A stretch of DNA of 64,000 nt from Pedobacter yonginensis (lineage in GTDB: Bacteria > Bacteroidota > Bacteroidia > Sphingobacteriales > Sphingobacteriaceae): NCBI RefSeq assembly GCF_003173595.1, contig NZ_QGNZ01000003.1:186001-250000 (forward strand). Direction: 5' to 3'. The notes beneath the pieces are model-generated. The model saw nothing but the letters and a program-made list of their open reading frames with translations, was not told where the DNA came from and made no database searches. A program made the translations under genes and the position numbers. Shown here piece after piece: positions 37,632 through 47,968 of this stretch; the first letter of the stretch is position 1; each line of letters starts with the position of its first letter.

Positions 37632-38543
37632 CTACTTCAAACTCGCCTTCATCTGCTCATCAACAATCTTTAGTCCTTCTTCAAAACTATGGGGATTGTA
37701 ATTCAAATCTTTCACGGCCTTATCTAACACAAAGCCGGTTCTTATAGGCCGCTTAGCCGTTTGGTTTAAGCCTTCCGAACTCACCTCAGCAATAATAGAT
37801 TGATCGAGGCCCCAATAATCGGCAACTTTTCGCACTAAATCTGCAATACTCATGTAATCTTTGCCAGATATGTGATAAATTCCATGTGCGCTTTTCTCAA
37901 CAGCCAAGATGCAAGCCTCCGCTAAATCCTCCGCCAAAGTAGGCATCCGCCATTGGTCGTTCACTACGTTTATTGGCAAAGCCTTTTCTAGAGCACCTTT
38001 TGCCCAAAGCACTATATTGCTTCTGCTCATGTCGTTGGTGATGCCATAAACTAAAATTGTGCGTAAAATTACCCAATTCGCTTTCGAGTTTTTCAAAAGA
38101 TCCTCTGCCAAAACCTTCGATTCTCCATAATAGCTTAAGGGATTTACCGCGTCTTCCTCTTTATATGGCCCGTCCGCACCATCAAAAACAAAATCAGTAC
38201 TTAAGTGGATGAGTTGAATATCCTTTTCTTTGCAGAGCGAGATCAAAGATTGCACCGCATCTACGTTGAGTTTATGGCAGCGTTCTTTATCCGCTTCAGC
38301 AGTATCAACATTCGTCATTGCGGCTGTATGGATGATGGCATCTGGCTTGTACTTTTCAATAACCGCCGTTATTTGTTCAGGATTTAAAATATCCATCTCA
38401 GCATAATCATATCCACTTTTTATCGGATACCTGTTAGCTCCTTTTGAAGTTGCAACAAGCTTTACCCTGCCTTCCGCTAAAATTTTTTCAGTTAATTTCT
38501 GACCTAAAAGGCCGTTGCTACCAGTGGTTAAAACAGTTTTCAT
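37632..38543 (-). CDS. SDR-family sugar-nucleotide reductase, RmlD-like
   Basis: A 303-aa NAD(P)-dependent reductase of the dTDP-4-dehydrorhamnose reductase family. It has the Rossmann motif TGSNGLLGQ (residues 6-14), the substrate region AAMTNVDTAE (about 74-83), catalytic STDFVFDG (Thr/Asp) and the Tyr-Lys pair in SYYGESKVLAEDLL (about 145-158). NDQWRMPTLAEDLAEA is the RmlD-type C-terminal motif. The gene stands alone; no rmlABC neighbours are present, so the exact substrate is uncertain and a non-rhamnose role is possible. Confidence 0.88.
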   Translation of the reverse strand: MKTVLTTGSNGLLGQKLTEKILAEGRVKLVATSKGANRYPIKSGYDYAEMDILNPEQITAVIEKYKPDAIIHTAAMTNVDTAEADKERCHKLNVDAVQSLISLCKEKDIQLIHLSTDFVFDGADGPYKEEDAVNPLSYYGESKVLAEDLLKNSKANWVILRTILVYGITNDMSRSNIVLWAKGALEKALPINVVNDQWRMPTLAEDLAEACILAVEKSAHGIYHISGKDYMSIADLVRKVADYWGLDQSIIAEVSSEGLNQTAKRPIRTGFVLDKAVKDLNYNPHSFEEGLKIVDEQMKASLK

Positions 38544-38626
38544 CTGATGATTTTATGCCTCTAAATTATCTATAAAAACCTTGTTGAAAAAATTTATAAT
38601 ATATATTTAAAATTAACTAAGAATAA

Positions 38627-40207
<1,581 letters not shown>

Positions 40208-40218
40208 GAGACGTGAGA

Positions 40219-40275
40219 CACTAGATAAGAGATGTGAGAAAGACTTGGTCTTAAATCTCATATCTTATATCTCCA
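40219..40275 (+). promoter_or_regulatory. Structured gap between atpD and atpC
   Basis: AGATAAGAGATGTGAGA and TCTCATATCTTATATCT can form a long imperfect stem around the smaller hairpin AAGAC-TT-GGTCTT. No U-run follows. It lies exactly between the beta and epsilon genes, whose products occur 3:1 in the enzyme, so a role in differential expression is plausible but inferred. Confidence 0.45.
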
Positions 40276-40286
40276 ATCTAAAAAGA

Positions 40287-40532
40287 ATGAATTTAGAAAT
40301 ATTAACTCCAGATAAAAAAGTGTTCGAAGGTGAAGTAACTGCGGTTACGGTTCCTGGTACTTTAGGTTCTTTTCAGATTTTAAAAGACCACGCCCCAATC
40401 ATCTCAACTTTAGAAGATGGAGAAGTTATTATAAAAGCAAATAAAGCTGACGAGCAACGATTCTTTATTAAAGGTGGTGTAGTAGAAGCCATCCACAATA
40501 AAATTGTTGTTTTAGCAGAAGGTATTGCTTAA
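40287..40532 (+). CDS. atpC: F1Fo ATP synthase subunit epsilon (short form)
   Basis: An 81-aa epsilon subunit from the ATG at 40287 (MNLEILTPDKKVFEG). It has the N-terminal beta-sandwich with LGSFQILKDHAPIIS and RFFIKGGVVEA. The C-terminal helical inhibitory hairpin of E. coli-type epsilon is absent, as in most Bacteroidota. It couples the central stalk to F1. A terminator follows at 40574. Confidence 0.96.
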   Translation: MNLEILTPDKKVFEGEVTAVTVPGTLGSFQILKDHAPIISTLEDGEVIIKANKADEQRFFIKGGVVEAIHNKIVVLAEGIA

Positions 40533-40573
40533 TTGAAATTCGTTATGCCGAATTTGTTTCGGCATCTCAGTAA

Positions 40574-40611
40574 AAGCCTTTTCGATTCATTTCGGAAAGG
40601 CTTTTTTATTT
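40574..40611 (+). terminator. Intrinsic terminator after atpC
   Basis: AAAGCCTTTTCG-ATTCATT-TCGGAAAGGCTTT forms a long stem followed by TTTTATTTT. It closes the atpD-atpC transcript. Confidence 0.9.
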
Positions 40612-40977
40612 TACTGAACTTAACATCGCAATAAATATTACCCACCGGAAATAAAAATATGAACGACCAATTCAGATGAGATTCCAATCAGATCAGTAGC
40701 CGTTCAATTTGATCAAATTTTCAACTTTGTTTGATGAAAATTCCAATTTACGCCGAATATCCCAAAATTTGTAATGCAAGCATAATAATCATACCATATA
40801 CCGATTTGATATTTAGTTCAAGGTGTTCGGTATTAAATCACTAATCCCACCTACATAAAGAATTTAGTTTTGAAATAATTTAAATACAAAGAATTATATT
40901 CTGATTAAACTTTTTTCTGATTTCTCTTGGATATTTATGAACCAAAAACTAAATTGGTTTTTATAAAGAATAAGAGA
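40612..40977. other. Promoter region of the BCAA operon, no gene found
   Basis: 366 bp of AT-rich sequence before the leader ORF. A TTTTG at 40868-40872 and TATATTCT at 40896-40903 (23-nt spacing) form a weak candidate Bacteroidota promoter for the leader and ilv operon. Nothing else recognised. Confidence 0.4.
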
Positions 40978-41115
40978 ATGATGACCACACCTAACAACAC
41001 ATCTTTAAATAACACAATTGCATTTGCAACTGTGAATATTGTGCTGCTACCTGTCATTATTTTTAACCTACTACTCCTAAATATTTTACTAGGAAAGAAA
41101 ACGGGCAGCTTTTAA
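40978..41115 (+). CDS. Leader peptide of the ilv-leu operon (45 aa, Leu/Ile/Val rich)
   Basis: A short ORF begins with tandem ATGs at 40978 and 40981. After a polar start MMTTPNNTSLNN, the peptide is dominated by branched-chain residues: 5 Ile, 3 Val and 9 Leu in 45. It includes VLLPVII and a run of four Leu codons at 41068-41079, then ATT-TTA-CTA. Five of the Leu codons are CTA, which is little used in neighbouring genes (TTA preferred there). It lies between the probable promoter and an intrinsic terminator, ahead of ilvE. This fits a ribosome-stalling leader that senses charged Leu/Ile/Val tRNA. It could instead be a small membrane protein; the terminator pairing argues for the leader. Confidence 0.8.
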   Translation: MMTTPNNTSLNNTIAFATVNIVLLPVIIFNLLLLNILLGKKTGSF

Positions 41116-41175
41116 ATAGATTTAAAAAATTAAATATACCTAAAGCGTCCCGATAAAAACGGGACGCTTTTTTTA
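41102..41175 (+). promoter_or_regulatory. Transcription attenuator of the ilv-leu operon
   Basis: The terminator hairpin AAAGCGTCCCG-ATAAAAA-CGGGACGCTTT (41142-41170) is followed by seven T. Its 5' arm AAGCGTCCCG (41143-41152) can instead pair with CGGGCAGCTT (41102-41111) in the last codons of the leader: eight pairs around a 2-nt mismatch. A ribosome halted at the Leu run (41068-41079) leaves 41102-41111 free, so the antiterminator forms. A ribosome reaching the stop at 41113 covers it, so the terminator forms. This is the classic attenuation logic, read from sequence and not proven. Confidence 0.8.
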
Positions 41176-41203
41176 AATAACAAAACACAGTATTAAGAAC
41201 CTC

Positions 41204-41247
41204 CATGATTAAATAAGCAAGCAAGTTAGATGACTTGTCTAATCATG
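41204..41247 (+). other. Inverted repeat in the ilvE 5' region
   Basis: CATGATTA (41204-41211) and TAATCATG (41240-41247) are complementary, with an inner CAAGT/ACTTG pair. It lies between the attenuator and ilvE and could hold a second RNA structure affecting ilvE translation. Confidence 0.45.
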
Positions 41248-41288
41248 AAAAGCTCCATCTGACAGATGAGTATATAATAAAATAACAG

Positions 41289-42179
41289 ATGAAATACTAT
41301 AATTCAAATACAATAATATACCTCGATGGACGATTTGAAAAGGCTGTAGAAAGCAGTACAGATCTTTACGGCCAATCGCTACATTACGGCTATGCTGCTT
41401 TTGAAGGCATAAGAGCTTATAAAACACATAATGGCAATCGAATCTTTAAAGCGGCAGCCCACTTCGATCGTTTGGAGCAATCGTGCAAACTAGCGAATAT
41501 CCCTTTCCCATGGGATAAAGAAGAGTTAATTAAACAAACGTATAAACTTCTAACACTAAACAAGTTAAAGGATGCCTACATCCGCCCTTTGGTTTTTTGC
41601 CATCCAAATATGAAATTGAATGAACCATCTGGCGTGTCAATTTTAATTTGTGCATGGGATTGGGATGCTTATTCGGGCAATAAATTGTTGAAGCTTACTA
41701 TTTCGGAGTACGAAAGACCAAATCCAAAATCAACTCCAATGGAAGCAAAATTGAGCGGGAATTATGTAAACTCGATTTTAGCAACCACAGCAGCAAATGT
41801 TAAAGGTTATGATGAGGCCTTACTTTTAGATATGCACGGGTATGTGGCAGAAGCCTCAGGCGCAAATATTTTCATCGAAAAAGACGGAAAACTCTACACA
41901 CCATCATTAGGCAATATCTTACCCGGGATTACAAGGGATACCGTAAAAGAGCTTTGTACAGTTTTAGATATAGAGTGCATAGAGCAAAAATTAACGGTTG
42001 AAGATCTTAAGTCGGCAGATGGTGCTTTTCTATGTGGAACAGCAACCGAAATTGCCGGTATTGCCTCTATTGATGATGTGGTTTACAGGCCATTGTGGAG
42101 AGAAACAATTGGTTATACCATACAACGCGCCTACAAAAATTTAGTGCTTGAAAAAGTGAATTATGAGGTAATTATTTAG
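41289..42179 (+). CDS. ilvE: Branched-chain amino-acid aminotransferase
   Basis: A 296-aa class IV PLP aminotransferase catalysing the last step of Ile, Leu and Val synthesis with glutamate. The PLP lysine is Lys154 in EAKLSGNYVNSIL; the family motifs YGYAAFEGIRAYKT (about 32-45), EASGANIFIEKDGKLYTPSL and GTATEIAGI are present. First structural gene after the attenuator, 69 bp ahead of ilvD. The D-amino-acid transaminase alternative is excluded by context and motifs. Confidence 0.97.
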   Translation: MKYYNSNTIIYLDGRFEKAVESSTDLYGQSLHYGYAAFEGIRAYKTHNGNRIFKAAAHFDRLEQSCKLANIPFPWDKEELIKQTYKLLTLNKLKDAYIRPLVFCHPNMKLNEPSGVSILICAWDWDAYSGNKLLKLTISEYERPNPKSTPMEAKLSGNYVNSILATTAANVKGYDEALLLDMHGYVAEASGANIFIEKDGKLYTPSLGNILPGITRDTVKELCTVLDIECIEQKLTVEDLKSADGAFLCGTATEIAGIASIDDVVYRPLWRETIGYTIQRAYKNLVLEKVNYEVII

Positions 42180-42248
42180 TCTCAACAGCCAATAACTAAA
42201 AATACGTACAAAATTAAGAATCACAACATTACCCCCAACTATTAAACA

Positions 42249-43931
42249 ATGAGCGAATTAAATAAATACAGTAAAACATTTACACAAGACCCAACACAAC
42301 CCGCAGCACAAGCCATGCTTTATGGAATTGGCTTAACGGATGCCGATATGGCCAAAGCACAGGTGGGTATAGCAAGCATGGGTTACGATGGTAACACCTG
42401 CAATATGCACCTTAACGACCTTGCAAAAGATGTTAAGGCTGGAGTTTGGAAAAATGATTTAGTGGGTTTAGTGTTTAATACGATTGGGGTAAGTGATGGT
42501 ATGAGTAATGGTACCGATGGTATGCGTTATTCATTAGTTAGTCGCGATGTGATTGCCGATAGTATAGAAACTATTTGTGGCGGTCAATATTATGATGGAA
42601 TTATTTCTATCCCGGGATGCGACAAAAACATGCCAGGTGCAATTATGGCAATGGCTCGCTTAAATCGCCCATCTATTATGGTTTATGGAGGAACGATCGC
42701 ACCGGGTCATTACAAGGGCGAAGAATTAAACATTGTTTCGGCATTTGAGGCTTTAGGACAAAAAATCTGTGGCAATTTATCAGAAGAAGATTACCAAGGA
42801 ATTATCAAACATACTTGTCCAGGTGCCGGCGCTTGTGGTGGAATGTACACCGCAAATACAATGGCATCAGCAATTGAAGCCTTAGGCATGAGTTTACCAT
42901 ATTCTTCATCAAACCCAGCCATCAGCGAAGAGAAAAAGCAAGAGTGTTTAGATGCTGGTAAATACATTAAAATTTTATTAGAAAAAGATATTAAGCCATC
43001 TGATATCATGACCAGAAAAGCATTTGAAAATGCAATTCGATCTATTATCATTTTAGGTGGAAGTACAAATGCGGTGTTGCATTTCATTGCAATGGGCAAA
43101 GCCATTGGTGTGGAAATAACACAAGATGATTTCCAAAGAATGAGTGATGTCACACCTGTACTTGCTGATTTTAAACCGAGTGGAAAATATTTGATGCAAG
43201 ATTTGCACCAATATGGAGGTATCCCTGCAGTATTGAAATACTTATTAGACGAGGGCTTACTACACGGTGACTGCTTAACCGTAACTGGTAAAACAGTAGC
43301 TGAAAATTTAGCTGACGTAAAATCAATTATGGATTACGACCAACAAATCGTAAAGAAATTAAGTGAACCAATTAAAGCAACTGGTCATTTACAGATTCTT
43401 TATGGAAACTTAGCTGAAAAAGGCTCTGTTGCAAAAATATCTGGTAAAGAAGGCGAAAAGTTTCAAGGCCCTGCACGTGTATTTGATGGCGAACGTGATC
43501 TAGTAGCAGGCATCTCATCTGGAAGAATTAAACCAGGAGATGTGGTGGTAATTAAAAATGAAGGCCCAGTTGGGGCGCCAGGCATGCCCGAAATGCTTAA
43601 GCCAACTTCACTTATCATTGGTGCAGGCTTAGGCAAATCAATAGCACTCATTACCGACGGTCGGTTTTCTGGAGGAACCCATGGATTTGTTGTGGGGCAC
43701 ATTACGCCAGAAGCATATAAAGGTGGTTTAATTGGTTTGGTGCAAGATGACGACTTAATTGAGATTGATGCTGTAAATAATACCATTAACTTAATGGTGA
43801 GCGAAGAAATAATTGCCGAGCGAAGAAATAACTACGTTCAACCAGCTTTAAAAGTAACAAAAGGGGTTTTATATAAATATGCCAAAACCGTATCAGACGC
43901 AGCAAGTGGCTGTGTAACTGATGAGTATTAA
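42249..43931 (+). CDS. ilvD: Dihydroxy-acid dehydratase
   Basis: A 560-aa Fe-S dehydratase converting 2,3-dihydroxy acids to 2-oxo acids in Val/Ile synthesis. Cluster-ligand and active-site regions are visible: [26 protein letters not shown] (about 118-132), [17 protein letters not shown] (about 188-204) and the C-terminal [17 protein letters not shown] with the catalytic serine. Normal length. An unrelated ORF6N gene follows after an 81-bp gap, then ilvB. Confidence 0.98.
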   Translation: MSELNKYSKTFTQDPTQPAAQAMLYGIGLTDADMAKAQVGIASMGYDGNTCNMHLNDLAKDVKAGVWKNDLVGLVFNTIGVSDGMSNGTDGMRYSLVSRDVIADSIETICGGQYYDGIISIPGCDKNMPGAIMAMARLNRPSIMVYGGTIAPGHYKGEELNIVSAFEALGQKICGNLSEEDYQGIIKHTCPGAGACGGMYTANTMASAIEALGMSLPYSSSNPAISEEKKQECLDAGKYIKILLEKDIKPSDIMTRKAFENAIRSIIILGGSTNAVLHFIAMGKAIGVEITQDDFQRMSDVTPVLADFKPSGKYLMQDLHQYGGIPAVLKYLLDEGLLHGDCLTVTGKTVAENLADVKSIMDYDQQIVKKLSEPIKATGHLQILYGNLAEKGSVAKISGKEGEKFQGPARVFDGERDLVAGISSGRIKPGDVVVIKNEGPVGAPGMPEMLKPTSLIIGAGLGKSIALITDGRFSGGTHGFVVGHITPEAYKGGLIGLVQDDDLIEIDAVNNTINLMVSEEIIAERRNNYVQPALKVTKGVLYKYAKTVSDAASGCVTDEY

Positions 43932-44012
43932 ACGTTAATAAGCAAATGTGGTTTGTGGATACAAATCATTGAAAAAATAGTCATCCCGACGATCAATTAA
44001 ATATTAAAATGA

Positions 44013-44567
44013 ATGACGATGCAGATCATCAAAAGTATTCAAAGTAGAATTTATGAAATTCGGGGTGAGCGAGTGATGTTGGATTTTGATTTGGCTTCAC
44101 TTTATGAAGTGGAGACAAGAATTTTGAATCAGGCAGTAAAACGCAATATACAGCGCTTCCCTGATGATTTTATGTTTCAACTCACCAACGAGGAACTTCA
44201 AAGTGCAAGGATAGAAATTAACAAGCGAGATATGTCGTCACAATTTGTGATGACATATTCATCCAGAAGACCGACTTCTGCTTTGCCCTTTGCTTTTACA
44301 GAGCAAGGTGTTGCTATGCTAAGCGGGGTTTTAAGAAGCGAAAAGGCAATTAATATGAATATTGCCATTATGAGGGCTTTTGTTGATGTGAGGAAAATAT
44401 TGCTGAGACAAAACAATATGAACGAGCAGCTTTTAGAAATTAAAGAGCGACTTGGAGAACACGATGTTCAACTAAATGAATTATATGATGCAATGGACAA
44501 TCTCTTAGACGAGAAAATTGCACAATTGAAGTGGAAAGACAGAGAAAAAATTGGGTTTAAAATTTAA
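44013..44567 (+). CDS. ORF6N domain protein inside the ilv operon
   Basis: A 184-aa protein with an ORF6N DNA-binding-type domain (about residues 5-95): SIQSRIYEIRGERVMLDFDLA then YEVETRILNQAVKRNIQRFP and PFAFTEQGVAMLSGVL. Such domains occur in phage antirepressor-like proteins and in chromosomal copies of unknown role in Bacteroidota. A coiled C-terminal helix follows (about 130-175). Start at 44013; Met3 is an alternative. It sits between ilvD and ilvB in the same direction with gaps of 81 and 28 bp, so it is most likely cotranscribed with the BCAA genes. Any regulatory link is inference. Confidence 0.88.
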   Translation: MTMQIIKSIQSRIYEIRGERVMLDFDLASLYEVETRILNQAVKRNIQRFPDDFMFQLTNEELQSARIEINKRDMSSQFVMTYSSRRPTSALPFAFTEQGVAMLSGVLRSEKAINMNIAIMRAFVDVRKILLRQNNMNEQLLEIKERLGEHDVQLNELYDAMDNLLDEKIAQLKWKDREKIGFKI

Positions 44568-44595
44568 GAAATAATAGAACCGTAAAAATATAATT

Positions 44596-46347
44596 ATGGA
44601 AGCTGCACAAGATACAGTACAACAAACCGGGGCACAGGCAGAAACCTCGAAAAAATTATTTAAAGGAACAGGCTCGCAGGTTTTGTTGAATGGATTAATT
44701 GAAGAAGGCGTAACCACAATTTTTGGCTATCCGGGGGGTGCAATCATGCCCATTTATGATGCACTTTACGATTACGCAGATAAACTTGAGCATATTTTGG
44801 TTCGCCATGAGCAAGGCGGCATTCATGCGGCTCAGGGTTTTGCCAGAGCAAGCGGTAAAGTTGGTGTTTGCTTTGCAACCAGTGGCCCAGGCGCAACAAA
44901 CTTAGTTACAGGCTTAGCTGATGCTCAGATAGATAGCACACCTCTAGTTTGTATTACTGGACAGGTTTTCGCTCATTTGTTAGGTACCGATGCCTTCCAA
45001 GAAACGGATGTAATTAACATTACAACACCTGTTACCAAATGGAATTATCAAGTTACAGATGCCAACGAAATTCAAGAGGTTTTAGCAAAGGCATTTTACA
45101 TCGCTAAAAGCGGACGACCAGGGCCAGTTTTGATTGACATTACTAAAAACGCTCAAATACAAATTGAAGAATTCCCTGAATATGTAAAGTGTAATCATAT
45201 TCGCAGTTACCGCCCTAAACCAAAAATTAGAGTAGAATACATCGAACAAGCAGCACAGCTTATTAACGCTGCCAAAAAACCATTTGTATTGTTTGGCCAA
45301 GGGGTTATTTTAGGAAAGGCAGAAGAAGAATTTAAGGCATTTATCGATAAAAGTGGAATCCCTTCTGCCTGGACAATTATGGGCGAAGGCGCCATCCCAA
45401 CATCACACCCACTAAATGTAGGTATGTTAGGCATGCATGGCAATTACGGCCCTAATGTTTTAACCAACGAGGCCGATGTAATTATAGCCATTGGAATGCG
45501 TTTCGATGACCGTGTAACAGGTCGCTTAGATAAATATGCTAAGCAAGCTAAAATTGTACACTTGGACATAGACCCAGCAGAAATTGATAAAAACGTTAAA
45601 GCAGATGTTGGTGTTTGGGGCGACTGCAAAGAGACCCTTCCATTGCTAACCAATTTGGTTAACGAAAACAAACATAATGAATGGTTAGCCGTTTTTAGAG
45701 ATTATAACCAACAAGAAATAGATCAGGTTATTAATAAAGAGCTTTATCCAGAGGGTGATGAAATTACCATGGGCGAAGTGTTGCGCAACCTTAATGACAT
45801 TTGTGGTGGAGAAGCGGTAATTGTTACAGATGTTGGTCAACACCAAATGGTGGCTTGCCGTTATGCAAAATTTAACAATACCAGAAGCAACATTACCTCT
45901 GGCGGACTGGGCACCATGGGATTTGGATTACCTGCAGCCATTGGCGCTAAATACGGTGCACCAGATAAAACTGTTATTGCCATTATTGGCGATGGTGGTT
46001 TTCAAATGACTCCCCAAGAATTGGGCACGATTATGCAATACGGTGCTGAAGTTAAAATATTGATCTTGAATAACCGGTTTTTAGGCATGGTGCGCCAGTG
46101 GCAACAACTGTTTAACGATAAACGCTACTCTTTTGTAAACATCACCAGTCCTGATTTTGTAGCCCTAGCTAAAGCCTACTACATTGAGGCGCAAATGGTT
46201 AAAGAACGCGAGAAATTGAGAACAGCTTTAGAAACCATGATTAACCATAAAGGCTCTTACCTTTTGGAAGTAATGGTGGGTAGGGAAAACAATGTGTTCC
46301 CTATGGTTCCGCAGGGAATGAGCGTAAGTGAGATTAGACTAAAATAA
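44596..46347 (+). CDS. ilvB: Acetolactate synthase large (catalytic) subunit
   Basis: A 583-aa ThDP enzyme joining two pyruvates or pyruvate plus 2-oxobutyrate. It has the N-terminal GYPGGAIMPIYDAL and the catalytic Glu in VRHEQGGIHAAQGFARA (about 73-89). The ThDP-diphosphate motif GDGGFQMTPQELGTI...NNRFLGMVRQWQ lies near 463-500. It has an N-terminal leader-like extension of about 20 residues. The regulatory subunit gene follows 110 bp later. Confidence 0.98.
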   Translation: MEAAQDTVQQTGAQAETSKKLFKGTGSQVLLNGLIEEGVTTIFGYPGGAIMPIYDALYDYADKLEHILVRHEQGGIHAAQGFARASGKVGVCFATSGPGATNLVTGLADAQIDSTPLVCITGQVFAHLLGTDAFQETDVINITTPVTKWNYQVTDANEIQEVLAKAFYIAKSGRPGPVLIDITKNAQIQIEEFPEYVKCNHIRSYRPKPKIRVEYIEQAAQLINAAKKPFVLFGQGVILGKAEEEFKAFIDKSGIPSAWTIMGEGAIPTSHPLNVGMLGMHGNYGPNVLTNEADVIIAIGMRFDDRVTGRLDKYAKQAKIVHLDIDPAEIDKNVKADVGVWGDCKETLPLLTNLVNENKHNEWLAVFRDYNQQEIDQVINKELYPEGDEITMGEVLRNLNDICGGEAVIVTDVGQHQMVACRYAKFNNTRSNITSGGLGTMGFGLPAAIGAKYGAPDKTVIAIIGDGGFQMTPQELGTIMQYGAEVKILILNNRFLGMVRQWQQLFNDKRYSFVNITSPDFVALAKAYYIEAQMVKEREKLRTALETMINHKGSYLLEVMVGRENNVFPMVPQGMSVSEIRLK

Positions 46348-46457
46348 GAGGAATAAATTTAGCGCAATCGTTAATTAAAGGGAGTGAGCAGAACGCAGTG
46401 ACTTAACAAAATGCAGGCTTACCCACCGCAAATAACGATAAGAGATAAAAAATTATC

Positions 46458-47096
46458 ATGAGTACCGAAGACAAAATAAAATATACAGAAGATACGCTTG
46501 ACTTGGATGGAAAGCAGGAATATACCATTACTGTATATGCCGAAAATCGTATTGGGTTGTTGAACAGGATTGCGATTATTTTTTCAAAACGAAAAATCAA
46601 CATCGAAAGTTTAAACAGTTCTGCCTCAGAAATTGACGGAATTCACCGCTTTAACATTGTGATTCACGAGGGTTATGAAGTGGTTAGGAAACTCGCCCGC
46701 CAAATTGAAAAGCAAATTGAAGTATTGAAAGTTTACTTTAATACCAATGACGAAATTATTTGGCAGGAATTGGCATTATACAAAGTATCTACTGATGAAA
46801 TTGCTGAAAAAGTAACCGTAGAGAGATTGTTAAGGCAATATGGTGCAAGTGCCGTTGTGATTCGTAAAGATTATACTGTTTTCGCGGTAACAGGCCACAG
46901 AGAGGAAACAGATGCCCTAGTGAAAGCCCTCGAGCCTTACGAATTGATTGAATTTGTACGTTCTGCAAGGGTGGCAATTATTAAAGACAGTGCAGGTTTC
47001 CATGAAAAGCTAAAGGAATTTGAAGCGATTGAGCCAGGAGAGGAATTGGTGGAAAACGAATTTTTAGAAAAGGGCGGCAAAATATTCACCATGTAA
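46458..47096 (+). CDS. ilvN: Acetolactate synthase small (regulatory) subunit
   Basis: A 212-aa ACT-domain regulatory subunit that confers valine feedback sensitivity on IlvB. The ACT domain (about 20-95) contains YAENRIGLLNRIAIIFSKRKINIESL, the Gly-Leu-Leu-Asn pattern expected at the valine site. A second C-terminal domain follows with FVRSARVAIIKDS. It is 31 bp from the DinB-like gene in the same direction. It is longer than the short E. coli IlvN and comparable to IlvH plus extension. Confidence 0.95.
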   Translation: MSTEDKIKYTEDTLDLDGKQEYTITVYAENRIGLLNRIAIIFSKRKINIESLNSSASEIDGIHRFNIVIHEGYEVVRKLARQIEKQIEVLKVYFNTNDEIIWQELALYKVSTDEIAEKVTVERLLRQYGASAVVIRKDYTVFAVTGHREETDALVKALEPYELIEFVRSARVAIIKDSAGFHEKLKEFEAIEPGEELVENEFLEKGGKIFTM

Positions 47097-47126
47097 GGGT
47101 TTGAAGCTCATAAAAGCATAAGCAAG

Positions 47127-47591
47127 ATGAACGAAGTATTTGAGTTTATAATTAACTCACGCAAAGCATTTATTCAATTAATTGACGGATTAACCCTCCG
47201 ACAGTTGAATGAAATTCCAGATGGCTATAACAATAACATCATTTGGAACTTTGGACACATTGTAGTGAGCACCCAAACACTTTGTTATGTGCGTACTGCT
47301 ATTTTAGCCGATACCAGCACTGTAAAATTTAATGATTTTTACAGAAAAGATACTCGCCCTACTTACACGGTTACCGAGCAAGAAGTGGCAGAATTAAAAA
47401 CACTGGCCTTGGAAAGTATTGCAAAAATTAAGGATGATTATGCCAATGGTGTGTTTTCGGACATTGTTCCTTTTGCAACTTCTACTTATGGGGTAGAAAT
47501 GAAAAGCATTGAGGAAATACTCATTACCACCATAGGGCATGATAATTTGCATTACGGATATGCTTGGGCTTTGAAAAAAGTGGTTAAATAA
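47127..47591 (+). CDS. DinB family protein
   Basis: A 154-aa four-helix bundle of the DinB/YfiT-like superfamily, often a metal-dependent thiol-transferase or hydrolase. Metal-ligand candidates are His44 in NFGHIVVS and the pair in GHDNLHYGYAW (about 137-147). No operon partner explains its reaction. It lies between ilvN (30 bp) and ilvC (377 bp), apparently a passenger gene of the BCAA operon. The substrate is unknown. Confidence 0.85.
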   Translation: MNEVFEFIINSRKAFIQLIDGLTLRQLNEIPDGYNNNIIWNFGHIVVSTQTLCYVRTAILADTSTVKFNDFYRKDTRPTYTVTEQEVAELKTLALESIAKIKDDYANGVFSDIVPFATSTYGVEMKSIEEILITTIGHDNLHYGYAWALKKVVK

Positions 47592-47639
47592 GATGGTAAG
47601 CGGTGTTATGGGCGTGGAATTGTTTTTTGAAACACCTCA

Positions 47640-47880
47640 TTTACAGCCCTAAACCCGATTGAAGTGAAATACTTTTTGAAGCCAGGGCGATAAAGCTTAG
47701 CACGCTTCCCGCCCCTTTGAAATGGCGGGAATGGGCTGCACAACGGCAAACAAAAAGATTGAAGTGAAAAGCGGGACTGTCATAACCGAAAAGCGCAGAA
47801 CCATGCTTTTCAAACAAAATAGATTGGTGATATAAGCCAGAAAATATGTTTTGCGATGGTACGTAACAAGGATAAAACAA
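47640..47880. repeat. Intergenic repeat with hairpins; related copy near 57190-57300
   Basis: Contains AACCCGATTGAAGTGAAA, a perfect TTCCCGCC-loop-GGCGGGAA hairpin (47706-47731), and GAAAAGCGGGAC...ACCGAAAAGC...GCTTTTCAAACAAAA. The first and last parts recur in the leuA-ilvA gap (57196-57290). An 80-codon frame here is non-coding in appearance. It occupies the 377-bp gap between the DinB gene and ilvC. Confidence 0.65.
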
Positions 47881-47968
47881 GTAAATAATAATAATTAAAT
47901 AAATTGATTTAAGGCGGGAAAATCCTGTAATCCTTAAATCCCGATATTAGAAATTAACCAATAAAACG

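Noticed and set aside
47641..47880. 79-codon minus-strand ORF in the ilvN-ilvC gap
   Set aside because: Overlaps a repeated intergenic element with hairpins; not protein-like, no start context.
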